From assembly GCA_003246795.1 (NCBI GenBank), contig QKCS01000293.1, positions 1-17,450 of the forward strand: a DNA stretch of 17,450 nucleotides, in the 5' to 3' direction. The translations under genes and the position numbers were made by a program. Below, one piece after another: positions 7,163 to 14,467 of this stretch (position 1 is the first letter of the stretch; every line of letters starts with the position of its first letter). This stretch comes from Alphaproteobacteria bacterium. GTDB taxonomy: Bacteria > Pseudomonadota > Alphaproteobacteria > Micropepsales > Micropepsaceae. The notes beneath the pieces are model-generated. The model was given only the letters and a program-made list of their open reading frames with translations. It was not told where the DNA came from and did no database searches.

Positions 7163-7198
7163 CCCAATCGCGTCAAGTGGATTGTTGTCGCCGCCCGC

Positions 7199-7513
7199 TT
7201 ATTGGGGCGTCTCTTCGGCCGGAGCTTCCTCAGCCGGAGCTTCTTCGGCCGGAGCTTCTTCGGCCGGAGCAGCTTCGCCTTCCATCGGAGCGGCTTCTTC
7301 GCCTTCCATCGGAGCGGCTTCTTCGGTCGGCATCGCTTCGCCTTCCATCGGAGCGGCTTCTTCGGTCGGCATCGCTTCGCCTTCCATCGGCTGCTCGGTG
7401 GTCGCCTCGGGCGCCGCTTCGCCGTCCTTCTTCATCTGGGTCGAGTAATACCAATACGCGGCGACCGCCAGGATGACGACCGCGATAAAGAGAAACAGAC
7501 CAGTTCTATTCAT
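7199..7513 (-). CDS. Small membrane-anchored Ala/Glu/Pro-rich repeat protein
   Basis: This 104-residue protein is not a family I recognise. It starts at ATG 7513, preceded by the purine-rich AGAGAAGGA. Residues 5-23 are a hydrophobic helix (LFLFIAVVILAVAAYWYY) followed by MKK. The rest, about 75 residues, is low-complexity and strongly acidic: two units of MEGEAMPTEEAAP (43-55, 56-68), two shortened units beginning MEGE (69-83), then runs of AEEAP. No basic residue occurs after the Lys-Lys, so the tail should be an extended negative brush, presumably periplasmic. The N-terminus matches that of the downstream solute-binding protein (MNR-T/S-GL, hydrophobic helix, Tyr cluster, T-Q-x-K-K), so the two share an anchor by duplication. 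It could be a stub of a duplicated binding protein, a spacer, or a cation-attracting partner. The tail's codon pattern is repetitive, but it has a good start and its own terminator. Confidence 0.7.
   Translation of the reverse strand: MNRTGLFLFIAVVILAVAAYWYYSTQMKKDGEAAPEATTEQPMEGEAMPTEEAAPMEGEAMPTEEAAPMEGEEAAPMEGEAAPAEEAPAEEAPAEEAPAEETPQ
7213..7272. repeat. 15-bp tandem repeat, four copies
   Basis: Four adjacent 15-bp units of the form CTTCGGCCGGAGCTT (starts 7213, 7228, 7243, 7258), with a few substitutions, lie inside the small repeat-protein gene. They encode the AEEAP repeats on the minus strand. Confidence 0.85.
7278..7390. repeat. 39-bp perfect tandem repeat with partial copies
   Basis: Two identical 39-bp copies (7302-7340, 7341-7379) are preceded by a 24-bp copy lacking an internal 15 bp (7278-7301) and followed by an 11-bp start of another (7380-7390). 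They encode MEGEAMPTEEAAP units on the minus strand. All lengths are multiples of three within the coding units, so the frame is preserved. Confidence 0.85.
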
Positions 7514-7594
7514 TCCTTCTCTCCATGTATGGCCGTCATGGTGGCCATCTGTCCCCTCGTCGCACACAAGGTCAACGCACAAGGCCCTTGTACG

Positions 7595-7618
7595 AAAAAC
7601 GGCAGCTTAGGCCGCCGT
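7595..7618 (-). terminator. Orphan intrinsic terminator in intergenic region
   Basis: On the minus strand, ACGGCGGC, a CTAA loop and GCTGCCGT form an 8-bp stem with one G-U pair (7618-7599), followed by five Ts (7599-7595). No gene lies upstream of it on this strand, and the next minus-strand gene starts about 80 nt downstream at 7513. It may end a small RNA or act as an attenuator in the leader of that gene. Confidence 0.6.
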
Positions 7619-7725
7619 CTCTGAAGCCAAGAGTCCCCACCGCACGTTCTAGCGCGACTTAGGCTCGACATTAGTCATTTCCCAACCTTACAACAAGCAC
7701 TGGGCTGCCGTAGAGGCAGGGCTTT

Positions 7726-7770
7726 CTGCCGCACCACAAGACGTTGAATTCGGCAGAATCGCTGCGGCAG
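7726..7770. promoter_or_regulatory. 8-bp inverted repeat upstream of the glutamine-synthetase-like gene
   Basis: CTGCCGCA (7726-7733) and TGCGGCAG (7763-7770) are exact inverted copies with a 29-nt spacer. The spacer holds a further CGGCAG (7751-7756), and CTGCCG also occurs at 7705-7710. The cluster lies 85-150 nt before the start at 7855, a normal distance for a regulator site. The binding protein is unknown. Confidence 0.35.
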
Positions 7771-7854
7771 CAAACAATCGTCGGTTGATGGCATCGCGCA
7801 TGGAGCCCTTTGCTGCAGGTGCACGATACGAGGTCTAGTGGGTAGGGCTTCGGG

Positions 7855-9222
7855 GTGCAGACTTCAATGAATGTTCACACGGGCGGGCAATCGCGCGATC
7901 CGTCGGGTGTCCCCGCGTTCGAAATTTTTCTGCAAGAAAATCCTCAAGTTCAGTACGTCGACTGCGTGTTTGTCGATCTCTGCGGCATCGTGCGCGGAAA
8001 GCGCATCGAACGCACCGAACTCGAACGCATATTCGAATCGGGGATGCAGATTCCCTACACGATCTACTTTCTCGATGCGCGCGGGGACATGATCGACGGC
8101 ATTGACTGCGGGACGTCGGACGGCGCGCGGGAGGGGACCGCGCATCCGGTATCGCGCACGCTGACGAGGGTCAATTGGTCGCAGCGTCCGCACGGGCAAG
8201 TCCTGATGACCCTGTGCAACGGAAAGGGCGAACCCTACTTCGGCGAACCGCGAAATGTGCTGGCGCGCGTCGTCGAGCGATTCGCCGATCTCGATCTGAC
8301 GCCGTCCGTCGGATGCACGCTTGAATTCCAACTCATCGGTCGAGAGCGTGCAAAAGACGGCATCCCACAGATGCCAAAGGACGTCGAAGGCGGAGACCGA
8401 AACGAAGATGCGGTCGCGAAAGAAATCCTCGATGCGGTTGTGGCGGCAGCCGAAACGCAAGGGCTGCCGCCCGTTGCGACGACGCCTGGCGCCGCTACCG
8501 GGCAATATCGCGTCAGCCTGGCGACCGCGCCGGATGCAGTGCGGGCCGGCGATCATGCCGTCTTCTTGCGCCAGATTGCTCGCGCCGTCGCGCGTCAGCA
8601 TGGCCGCGACGCCACCTTCATGGCAAAGCCCTTCCTCGGCGCCGCGGGCAGCGCAATGCACATTCAAGCGGCGGTGCTCAAAGGCGGCGGCGAGAACGCC
8701 TTCGACGACGGCCGAATCGACGGCGATGCGATCCTCCGCTTCGGGATTGGAGGGCTACAGGCGGTGATGGCCGATTCGATTGCTCTTTTTGCGCCGAACG
8801 CCAACGCGTTTCGCCGCTTCGTTGGCCCCGGCGCCGTCGCCCGCAACAAGCGTTGGGGTTACAAGAACCGCACCACCGTTGTCGGCGCCACAGGCGAGGG
8901 CGATGCGCGGTGCATCGATCACCGCTTGGCCGGCGCAGACGCCAATCCGTATCTCGTCCTGGCGGCCATGCTGACGGGAATCCACCACGGCATCGTCGAG
9001 CACCTCGATCCCGGCACGCCGTTCGAGGACGACGCAACCGCGTTCGTCGATCAGACAATGCCGTTTAGCATCGATGCGGCCCTTCTCGCCCTGGAGAACG
9101 GTTCGATCCTGCGCGAGTATCTGGGTCCCGCGTATATCGATCTTTTTTGCGCGACGAAACGCGCGGAAAGCGACCGCTTCCGCAATCACATTCCGGCGCA
9201 CGAATACGATTGGTATCTGTGA
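7855..9222 (+). CDS. Glutamine-synthetase-family protein (PuuA/GlnA-like) with altered metal site
   Basis: The protein has 455 residues, normal for gamma-glutamylpolyamine synthetases and other class-I-like GS proteins. The start is taken as GTG 7855, with GGTAGGG at 7841-7847 upstream; ATG 7867 is an alternative. Family blocks are clear: VDLCGIVRGKRI (41-52), FMAKPFLGAAGSAMHIQ (255-271), FAPNANAFRRFVGPG (312-326), RWGYKNRTTVVG (333-344) and ADANPYLVLAAML (361-373). The usual E-x-E metal block reads T-L-E-F (155-158), the E-x-G-x-G-Q-x-E block reads P-G-A-A-T-G-Q-Y-R (211-219), and the later metal Glu is Asp (CIDHR, 353-357). Family members ligate glutamate to ammonia or amines using ATP. With these losses the enzyme may be weak, altered or non-catalytic. 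It faces away from the anchored binding protein, suggesting amine metabolism. It ends 6 nt from the convergent histidine kinase gene. Confidence 0.85.
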   Translation: MQTSMNVHTGGQSRDPSGVPAFEIFLQENPQVQYVDCVFVDLCGIVRGKRIERTELERIFESGMQIPYTIYFLDARGDMIDGIDCGTSDGAREGTAHPVSRTLTRVNWSQRPHGQVLMTLCNGKGEPYFGEPRNVLARVVERFADLDLTPSVGCTLEFQLIGRERAKDGIPQMPKDVEGGDRNEDAVAKEILDAVVAAAETQGLPPVATTPGAATGQYRVSLATAPDAVRAGDHAVFLRQIARAVARQHGRDATFMAKPFLGAAGSAMHIQAAVLKGGGENAFDDGRIDGDAILRFGIGGLQAVMADSIALFAPNANAFRRFVGPGAVARNKRWGYKNRTTVVGATGEGDARCIDHRLAGADANPYLVLAAMLTGIHHGIVEHLDPGTPFEDDATAFVDQTMPFSIDAALLALENGSILREYLGPAYIDLFCATKRAESDRFRNHIPAHEYDWYL

Positions 9223-9228
9223 GGACGC

Positions 9229-11709
9229 TCAGGCTTGAGCGAGCGGAAGCGTGAAGTAGACGCTCGTGCCGACGCCGAGCTCGCTTTCGATCTCGAGACT
9301 CCCGCCGTTCATTTCGACGAGCGCGTTCGAAACCGCAAGGCCCAGTCCCATGCCGCCGCGTCGCCGACCGAGCGAGGCTGGCTCCACGCGTTCGAACGGC
9401 TTGACCACGCGCGGCAGATCGAGCTCCGCAATGCCGATGCCCGTGTCGTGGATCCAAATCGAAATGCCGCCCTCTTCGCGGCGCGTCTCGACCGTGATCA
9501 CGCCGGCGTCCGAGTTGAACTTCACCGCGTTGGACATCAGGTTCAGCAGGACTTGCTTGATCGTCCGCTTGTCGATGAACACGCGCGGCAGTTCCGGCGT
9601 GTTGACCCTGATCTCGATCCCGGCCTCCTTTGCGCGAGGCTCGACGGTGCGCACGACTTCGCGCACGAGCGTGCCTATATCGACTGGCGCACGGTCGAGT
9701 TCCAGCTTGCCGGATTCGATCCGCGCCATGTTCAAGACGTCGTTGATGAGATCGAGTAGATGCTGGCCGCTGCGGTGGATGTCCGACGCGTACTCCACAT
9801 AGCGCGGCGGCAGTTGACCCAGCATCTCGTTTCGCATGACGTCGGAGAAGCCGATGATGGCGTTCAGCGGCGTCCGCAACTCATGGCTCATGTTCGCCAG
9901 GAACTCGGACTTGGAGCGGCTCGCCTGCTCCACGCGTTCCTTCTCCGCCTCAAGCCTGTTGGCGATCTCGCTCAAATCCTGAGTCTGAACTTCGAGCAGG
10001 TTGCGCGAGGTCTGCAGCTCGTCCTCGTGCGCCTTCAGTGCGGAAATGTCGGTTGCGACGGAGATCTTCGCGTCGTCCAGCGCGCGCCGCTCGCTGACCA
10101 GAAGCCAGCGATTGCCCGCCCGCTGCAACTCGATCGTCGCGCTCGTGCCGCTGGAATCGAACATCTCGAGCGGCTGCGTTTCCGCATCCTCGCTCTCGCC
10201 CGGCGTTTCCGCGCGCGCGAAGACCTCGGCGCGCGTTTCGCCCGCCTTGGCGTCGGTCAAGCCGTAGAACTCCAAGAACCGCTGGTTGCAGAGCATGAGG
10301 CGGTCGGTGCGATCCCACAGCGCAAACCCTTCGGCCGCGTTCTCGAACGCCGCCTGCAGGACGCGTTCGGCGGTGTGGACGCGTTCGTCCGCGGACTTCT
10401 GATCGGAAATATCGATGACGATTCCCGACAACCGACCGCCGTCCGAACGCACCGTGCGGTAGTGTTGGCCCTTCGCGCGCACCCAAACCCAATGCCCGTC
10501 GGCGTGCTGCGCACGGAACGATTGATCGTAGGATTCGGCGCCCGATCGGATCGAGGCCTCGATCGTGCTCAGCACGGAACGGTCGTCGGGATGGATCAGT
10601 TCTTCGGCGTCTTCACGCGAGATGATGCGCGGTTGCTTGCCGCGGCCGAGAAGCGAGTTCATCGCGCCCGACCAATAGAGCCGCCCGTGCGCCAGATCCC
10701 AGTCCCAGATGCCGCATTTCGCGCCGCTGACGGCGAGTTCGAAGCGCTCTTCGGTGCGCCTCAACACGGTGTCGGCGCGCGACGTGCGCTCCATCTGATT
10801 CAAAAGCGCCCACGCCAGCGCCGCGCCGAGCAGGCTCGGCCCGAAGATCATGATCGAGTAGAGGGGAAGCGAATTGTACCAGGACGATAGCGCGTCGGCG
10901 GCGCGCGTGATGGTGACGAGGCGCAAGTCGTAGCCGGGGATGAGGCGCGCGGCCGCAAGATAGTTCGCGCTCCCGTCCGTGACGTAACGCAGCGCCGGGC
11001 TGGTCGTAACGGTCGCCGGCAAGGACTTCGACGCCGCGCCGAACAAGGATTCATCGACCGTCGTTCCGGCCACGCGTCGGAACTGACCGTCGGCAAGCGC
11101 GACGCTGAGGCCCTGGCTGCCCTGAATGCCTTCAAGCAGATGGGTGAGGAACGTCGGGTCGATCAGCGCGAACAGGAACTCGCCGGGCATGTCGTCGCTG
11201 CGCATCGCAAGCGCGATCGGGCTCTTGCCGAAGTCCGAGTCGGCGAACTGCCCGGCGACGAACTTGATGCTGTCTTGCGCGCTGATCAGGCGTTGCAGAA
11301 GCGCCGTGTCCGCCACCCGCCGCGGCTCGCCGGGCGAGCCGTTGCGGTCCCACAAGACGTTGCCTTGAAAGTCGGTGGCGATGACGTTGAGCAGAGCGGG
11401 ATCTGCCGCGGCGCTCGGACCCGGCGCCATCTTCACCGCGTTCAGAAGGGTCTGCTGCGTACGATCGAGCGCGGCGGCAATCGAGGCGCCTGAAAGCGAA
11501 ACGAACGCCCGCGACTCCCGCTCGACCTGCTGAAGCGCGAGCGCATGGTCCTTGCGCAGTTGAAGGCCGGCTGCCGCGACGACGGACAAGATAGTCGCAA
11601 GCGTACCAAGCACGATCCAAAGCGACGAGCTCCCCCGCGACACCGGTTTCGCCCGCGTTTCGTGTGCACGTACCCGCGTTGCGCCGGCTATAGGTGTGGC
11701 GATCGCCAT
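9229..11709 (-). CDS. Membrane-bound PAS-domain sensor histidine kinase
   Basis: This 826-residue inner-membrane hybrid-free kinase has TM1 at about 29-49, a periplasmic sensor domain at about 50-281 (Cache/CHASE-like by position), TM2 at about 283-305, PAS1 at about 318-440 with a PAC ending VIDISDQKSADER, PAS2 at about 450-560, a coiled coil at about 562-600, HisKA with H609 in MSHELRTPLNAI, and HATPase_c with N727 in LLNLMSNAVKF, DTGIGI at 755-760 and GGMGLGL at 785-791. It should autophosphorylate on His609 and pass phosphate to a response regulator, but none lies nearby, nor is a receiver fused. The periplasmic ligand is unknown. The start is ATG 11709; no clear Shine-Dalgarno is seen, and a GTG about 23 codons in is an alternative. 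A good promoter lies about 40 nt upstream. Confidence 0.94.
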   Translation of the reverse strand: MAIATPIAGATRVRAHETRAKPVSRGSSSLWIVLGTLATILSVVAAAGLQLRKDHALALQQVERESRAFVSLSGASIAAALDRTQQTLLNAVKMAPGPSAAADPALLNVIATDFQGNVLWDRNGSPGEPRRVADTALLQRLISAQDSIKFVAGQFADSDFGKSPIALAMRSDDMPGEFLFALIDPTFLTHLLEGIQGSQGLSVALADGQFRRVAGTTVDESLFGAASKSLPATVTTSPALRYVTDGSANYLAAARLIPGYDLRLVTITRAADALSSWYNSLPLYSIMIFGPSLLGAALAWALLNQMERTSRADTVLRRTEERFELAVSGAKCGIWDWDLAHGRLYWSGAMNSLLGRGKQPRIISREDAEELIHPDDRSVLSTIEASIRSGAESYDQSFRAQHADGHWVWVRAKGQHYRTVRSDGGRLSGIVIDISDQKSADERVHTAERVLQAAFENAAEGFALWDRTDRLMLCNQRFLEFYGLTDAKAGETRAEVFARAETPGESEDAETQPLEMFDSSGTSATIELQRAGNRWLLVSERRALDDAKISVATDISALKAHEDELQTSRNLLEVQTQDLSEIANRLEAEKERVEQASRSKSEFLANMSHELRTPLNAIIGFSDVMRNEMLGQLPPRYVEYASDIHRSGQHLLDLINDVLNMARIESGKLELDRAPVDIGTLVREVVRTVEPRAKEAGIEIRVNTPELPRVFIDKRTIKQVLLNLMSNAVKFNSDAGVITVETRREEGGISIWIHDTGIGIAELDLPRVVKPFERVEPASLGRRRGGMGLGLAVSNALVEMNGGSLEIESELGVGTSVYFTLPLAQA

Positions 11710-11747
11710 TTGCAGATTGTACAGACTCGAATCACATCCCCAGGGCG

Positions 11748-11775
11748 ATTATGGGGGGCACCCAAGGCTTGTCAT
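11748..11775 (-). promoter_or_regulatory. Predicted sigma-70-type promoter of the histidine kinase gene
   Basis: On the minus strand, ATGACA (11775-11770) and CATAAT (11753-11748) each differ from consensus at one base and are 16 nt apart. The implied start near 11741 gives a leader of about 31 nt. A 7-bp inverted repeat, GCACCCA and TGGGTGC (about 11759-11788), overlaps its upstream part. Confidence 0.55.
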
Positions 11776-11821
11776 CCCCTATGGGTGCAATCTGCAACAG
11801 CCGCCAACCAATTGTTGCTGC

Positions 11822-11846
11822 GAAGACTCTCTAACCGAGAGTCTTC
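11822..11846 (-). terminator. Stem-loop containing the pepN stop codon
   Basis: A perfect 10-bp stem (GAAGACTCTC / GAGAGTCTTC) with a 5-nt loop spans the pepN stop codon, which straddles loop and stem. The last sense codons form one arm. No T-run follows on the minus strand, so it is either a weak terminator or a 3'-end stabiliser separating pepN from the kinase gene. Confidence 0.45.
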
Positions 11847-14467
11847 TCCGTGATCTCCAGCACGTTCCGCGACAGGCCTTTCGTCTTGTTGATGCGCGTC
11901 AGCTGCTCGCGAATCAACTTTTGACGCCGCGAGTCGAATCGTCGCCAAGTTTCGAAGGCGCCGCACAAACGAGCGGCCACCTGCGGATTGAGCGTGTCGA
12001 GCTTCAACACATAATCGGCAAGAAACCTGTAGCCGGCGCCGTCCCCCGCATGGAAGCGAAGTTGATTGTTCATCACAAACGCGCCGATCAAGGCACGGAC
12101 ACGATTCGGGTTTTCGACGTTGAAGGCCGGATGTTTGGTCAAGCTCTCGATGCGCGCCAGCGCGTCCGGCCGGCACGACATCGCCTGCAGGCTCATCCAC
12201 TTGTCGATCACGAGCGGGTTGGCCTTCCATTGCTCGTAGAACTGAGCCAGCGCCTTCTTGCCCTCGTCGCCCTCCATGTCGCCGAGAGGGGCAAGTCCGC
12301 CCACCTTGTCCGTCATGTTGTCCGCGCTGCGGAAATGCTCGAAGGCAAGGGCCCGCGTCTCCTTTGTGTCCTCGGCGGTCAGATAACGCAGACACATGTT
12401 TCGCAGCGCGCGTCGCCCAGCCGACGCGGCGTCCGGCGAATAGGGCTCGTTGGTCTTCAGCGCCTGATAGGTGTCCTTGAACCCGCCCTTGTGCGCCGTC
12501 ACAAGCGTATTCCGCAGCGTTTCGCGCGCGGCATGGATGGCGTCCGGATCGGCATCGTCGATCACCTGCGCAAGCTCCATCTCGGTCGGAAGCTGCATCG
12601 CCATCGCCGTGAATGCGGGGTCCTTCCTCGCGTCGCGCAGCAACTCGCCGAACGCTTCGATGAAGAGTTCGTCCGGCTTCGGCGTCTTGCCCGAGCGCGC
12701 GTCTGCCGTCATGCGCACGAGCAAGTCGGTCGCGAACTTCTGTCCCGATTCCCACCGGTTGAAGGAATCCGAATCCTTCGCCATCAAAAACGCCCGGTCT
12801 TCGGCGGTCAGATCGGACGCGAACTTCGCGGGCGCCGAGAACCCTCGGCCGATCGACGGCACGACGGGTTCGCCCACACCCTTCAGCTTAAACGTCTGCT
12901 TCGCGTCGCGAAGGTTGAGGATTTGCGTCGTCGCTTTGGCGCCGTCGATTTCAATCTTCAGGTCGTGCCCGCTCTTGCGCCCGACAAGGCCGACCGCGAC
13001 GGGAATATGCATCGGCTTCTTCTTGTCCGACTGTCCGGGCGTCGAGGGCAGCTTCTGCTCCAACGTCAGTTCGTAGGTCTTGGACGCGGCGTCGTATTTG
13101 CCGTGGGCTTTGACTTCGGGCGTACCGGCTTGGCTGTACCAAAGTTTGAACTGCGAAAGATCGACGCCGCTGGCATCCTCCATCGCCTTGATGAAGTCGT
13201 CGCAGGTCGCCGCCGTGCCGTCGTGGCGCGCGAAGTAGAGGTCGGACCCCTTGCGGAAGTTCTCCGGTCCCAGGATCGTGCGCACCATACGGCAAAGCTC
13301 CGCGCCCTTCTCATAAACGGTCGCCGTATAGAAGTTGTCGATCGTCAAGTAGGAGTCCGGCCGCACCGGGTGGGCGAGGGGGCCCGCGTCCTCCTGGAAC
13401 TGTCGCATTCTGAGCGCGCGCACGTCGCCTATGCGCTCCACCGCCCCCGAGCGCATGTCGGCGGAGAAGGATTGGTCGCGAAAGACCGTGAAGCCTTCCT
13501 TCAGCGACAACTGGAACCAGTCGCGGCACGTGACGCGGTTGCCCGACCAATTGTGGAAGTACTCGTGCGCGACGACAGCTTCGATTAAGTCGTAGTCCGT
13601 GTCGGTCGCCGTGTCGGGCCGCGCCAGGATCAGCTTGTCGTTGAAGATGTTGAGGCCCTTGTTCTCCATCGCGCCGAAATTGAACGCACTGACCGCGACG
13701 ATGTTGAAAATGTCGAGGTCGTACTCGCGGCCGAACGTCTCTTCGTCCCACTTCATGGAGCGCTTCAACGCGCCCATGGCGAAATCGACCTTGTCCTCGT
13801 TGCCGTGCGTCACGTAGATGCCGAGCTTCACGCGCCGCCCCGTCGCTGTGACGAAGTGATCCTCGACATGCGCCAGGTCGCCCGCGACCATCGCGAAGAG
13901 GTAGGACGGTTTCGGAAACGGATCGTGCCATTCGGCGTAGTGCCGCCCGCCGGGAAGCGTCCCGCGCGCCACATCGTTGCCGTTGGAGAGCAAGACCGGA
14001 TACCGCGCCCGGTCCGCGACCATCCGCACCGAATAGACCGACATGTTGTCCGGGCGGTCGAGCGAGTAGGTGATCCGGCGAAAGCCTTCCGCTTCGCACT
14101 GCGTGCAGAACATCCCGTCGGAGATATAAAGGCCGGATAAGGCCGTGTTCGCCTGCGGGTTGATTTCCACGGACGTGTCCAGCCGGAACCGCGTCGCGGG
14201 CGGATTCTTGATCACCAGTCTGCCGTCGCTGACCTCATACGCGTCCGTCGCCAGCGGCCGCCCCTCGATCTTGACGTCGAGCAGCTTCAGCTGCTCGCCG
14301 TTGAGTTCCAACGGACCCGGGGTGTCCTGTTGCGGCTCGACGTCCAACGACGCGTGCACACGAGTCGCCGTCGGTTCCAAGAGGAACTCGAGCGTCGTGC
14401 GCGCCACGCGGTAAGGTGCGCCCTTGTAGTCCAAACGACGGATGGCGACGGGTTGTTCGATCTTCAT
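11831..14467 (-). CDS. pepN: Aminopeptidase N (M1 family)
   Basis: This is an 878-residue cytosolic zinc aminopeptidase that removes N-terminal amino acids from peptides in protein turnover. It has the substrate-anchoring G-A-M-E-N at 265-269, the zinc motif H-E-Y-F-H at 301-305 and the third ligand Glu324 in SLKEGF, matching the spacing in E. coli PepN (870 residues). The transition-state tyrosine is plausibly in TATVYEKGAE. Domain order is an N-terminal beta saddle, a thermolysin-like catalytic domain, a small beta domain, and a C-terminal helical array rich in KALAQFYEQW-like helices. The ATG at 14467 gives the expected MKIEQPVAIRRLDYK start, with AAGG about 7 nt upstream. A terminator 120 nt upstream insulates it from the LysR side. 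No signal peptide is seen. Long reading frames antisense to it are shadows. Confidence 0.97.
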   Translation of the reverse strand: MKIEQPVAIRRLDYKGAPYRVARTTLEFLLEPTATRVHASLDVEPQQDTPGPLELNGEQLKLLDVKIEGRPLATDAYEVSDGRLVIKNPPATRFRLDTSVEINPQANTALSGLYISDGMFCTQCEAEGFRRITYSLDRPDNMSVYSVRMVADRARYPVLLSNGNDVARGTLPGGRHYAEWHDPFPKPSYLFAMVAGDLAHVEDHFVTATGRRVKLGIYVTHGNEDKVDFAMGALKRSMKWDEETFGREYDLDIFNIVAVSAFNFGAMENKGLNIFNDKLILARPDTATDTDYDLIEAVVAHEYFHNWSGNRVTCRDWFQLSLKEGFTVFRDQSFSADMRSGAVERIGDVRALRMRQFQEDAGPLAHPVRPDSYLTIDNFYTATVYEKGAELCRMVRTILGPENFRKGSDLYFARHDGTAATCDDFIKAMEDASGVDLSQFKLWYSQAGTPEVKAHGKYDAASKTYELTLEQKLPSTPGQSDKKKPMHIPVAVGLVGRKSGHDLKIEIDGAKATTQILNLRDAKQTFKLKGVGEPVVPSIGRGFSAPAKFASDLTAEDRAFLMAKDSDSFNRWESGQKFATDLLVRMTADARSGKTPKPDELFIEAFGELLRDARKDPAFTAMAMQLPTEMELAQVIDDADPDAIHAARETLRNTLVTAHKGGFKDTYQALKTNEPYSPDAASAGRRALRNMCLRYLTAEDTKETRALAFEHFRSADNMTDKVGGLAPLGDMEGDEGKKALAQFYEQWKANPLVIDKWMSLQAMSCRPDALARIESLTKHPAFNVENPNRVRALIGAFVMNNQLRFHAGDGAGYRFLADYVLKLDTLNPQVAARLCGAFETWRRFDSRRQKLIREQLTRINKTKGLSRNVLEITEKTLG

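Larger units (their letters stand above)
7514..7854. other. Intergenic region between divergent genes
   Basis: These 341 nt separate the minus-strand repeat-protein gene from the plus-strand glutamine-synthetase-like gene. No gene was recognised. The region holds a minus-strand intrinsic terminator at 7595-7618, an AT-richer stretch near 7665-7695, and several CTGCCG/CGGCAG half-sites between 7600 and 7770. No promoter with two good boxes was found for either flanking gene. Confidence 0.6.

Noticed and set aside
7213..7390. CRISPR-like or satellite repeat array
   Set aside because: Units are 15 and 39 bp, adjacent without unique spacers, and encode in-frame amino-acid repeats of a small protein.
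11696..13588. Open frame of about 630 codons on the plus strand
   Set aside because: It lies antisense to the well-supported pepN gene. Its translation is rich in Arg, Leu and His without family motifs, as expected for antisense frames in GC-rich DNA.
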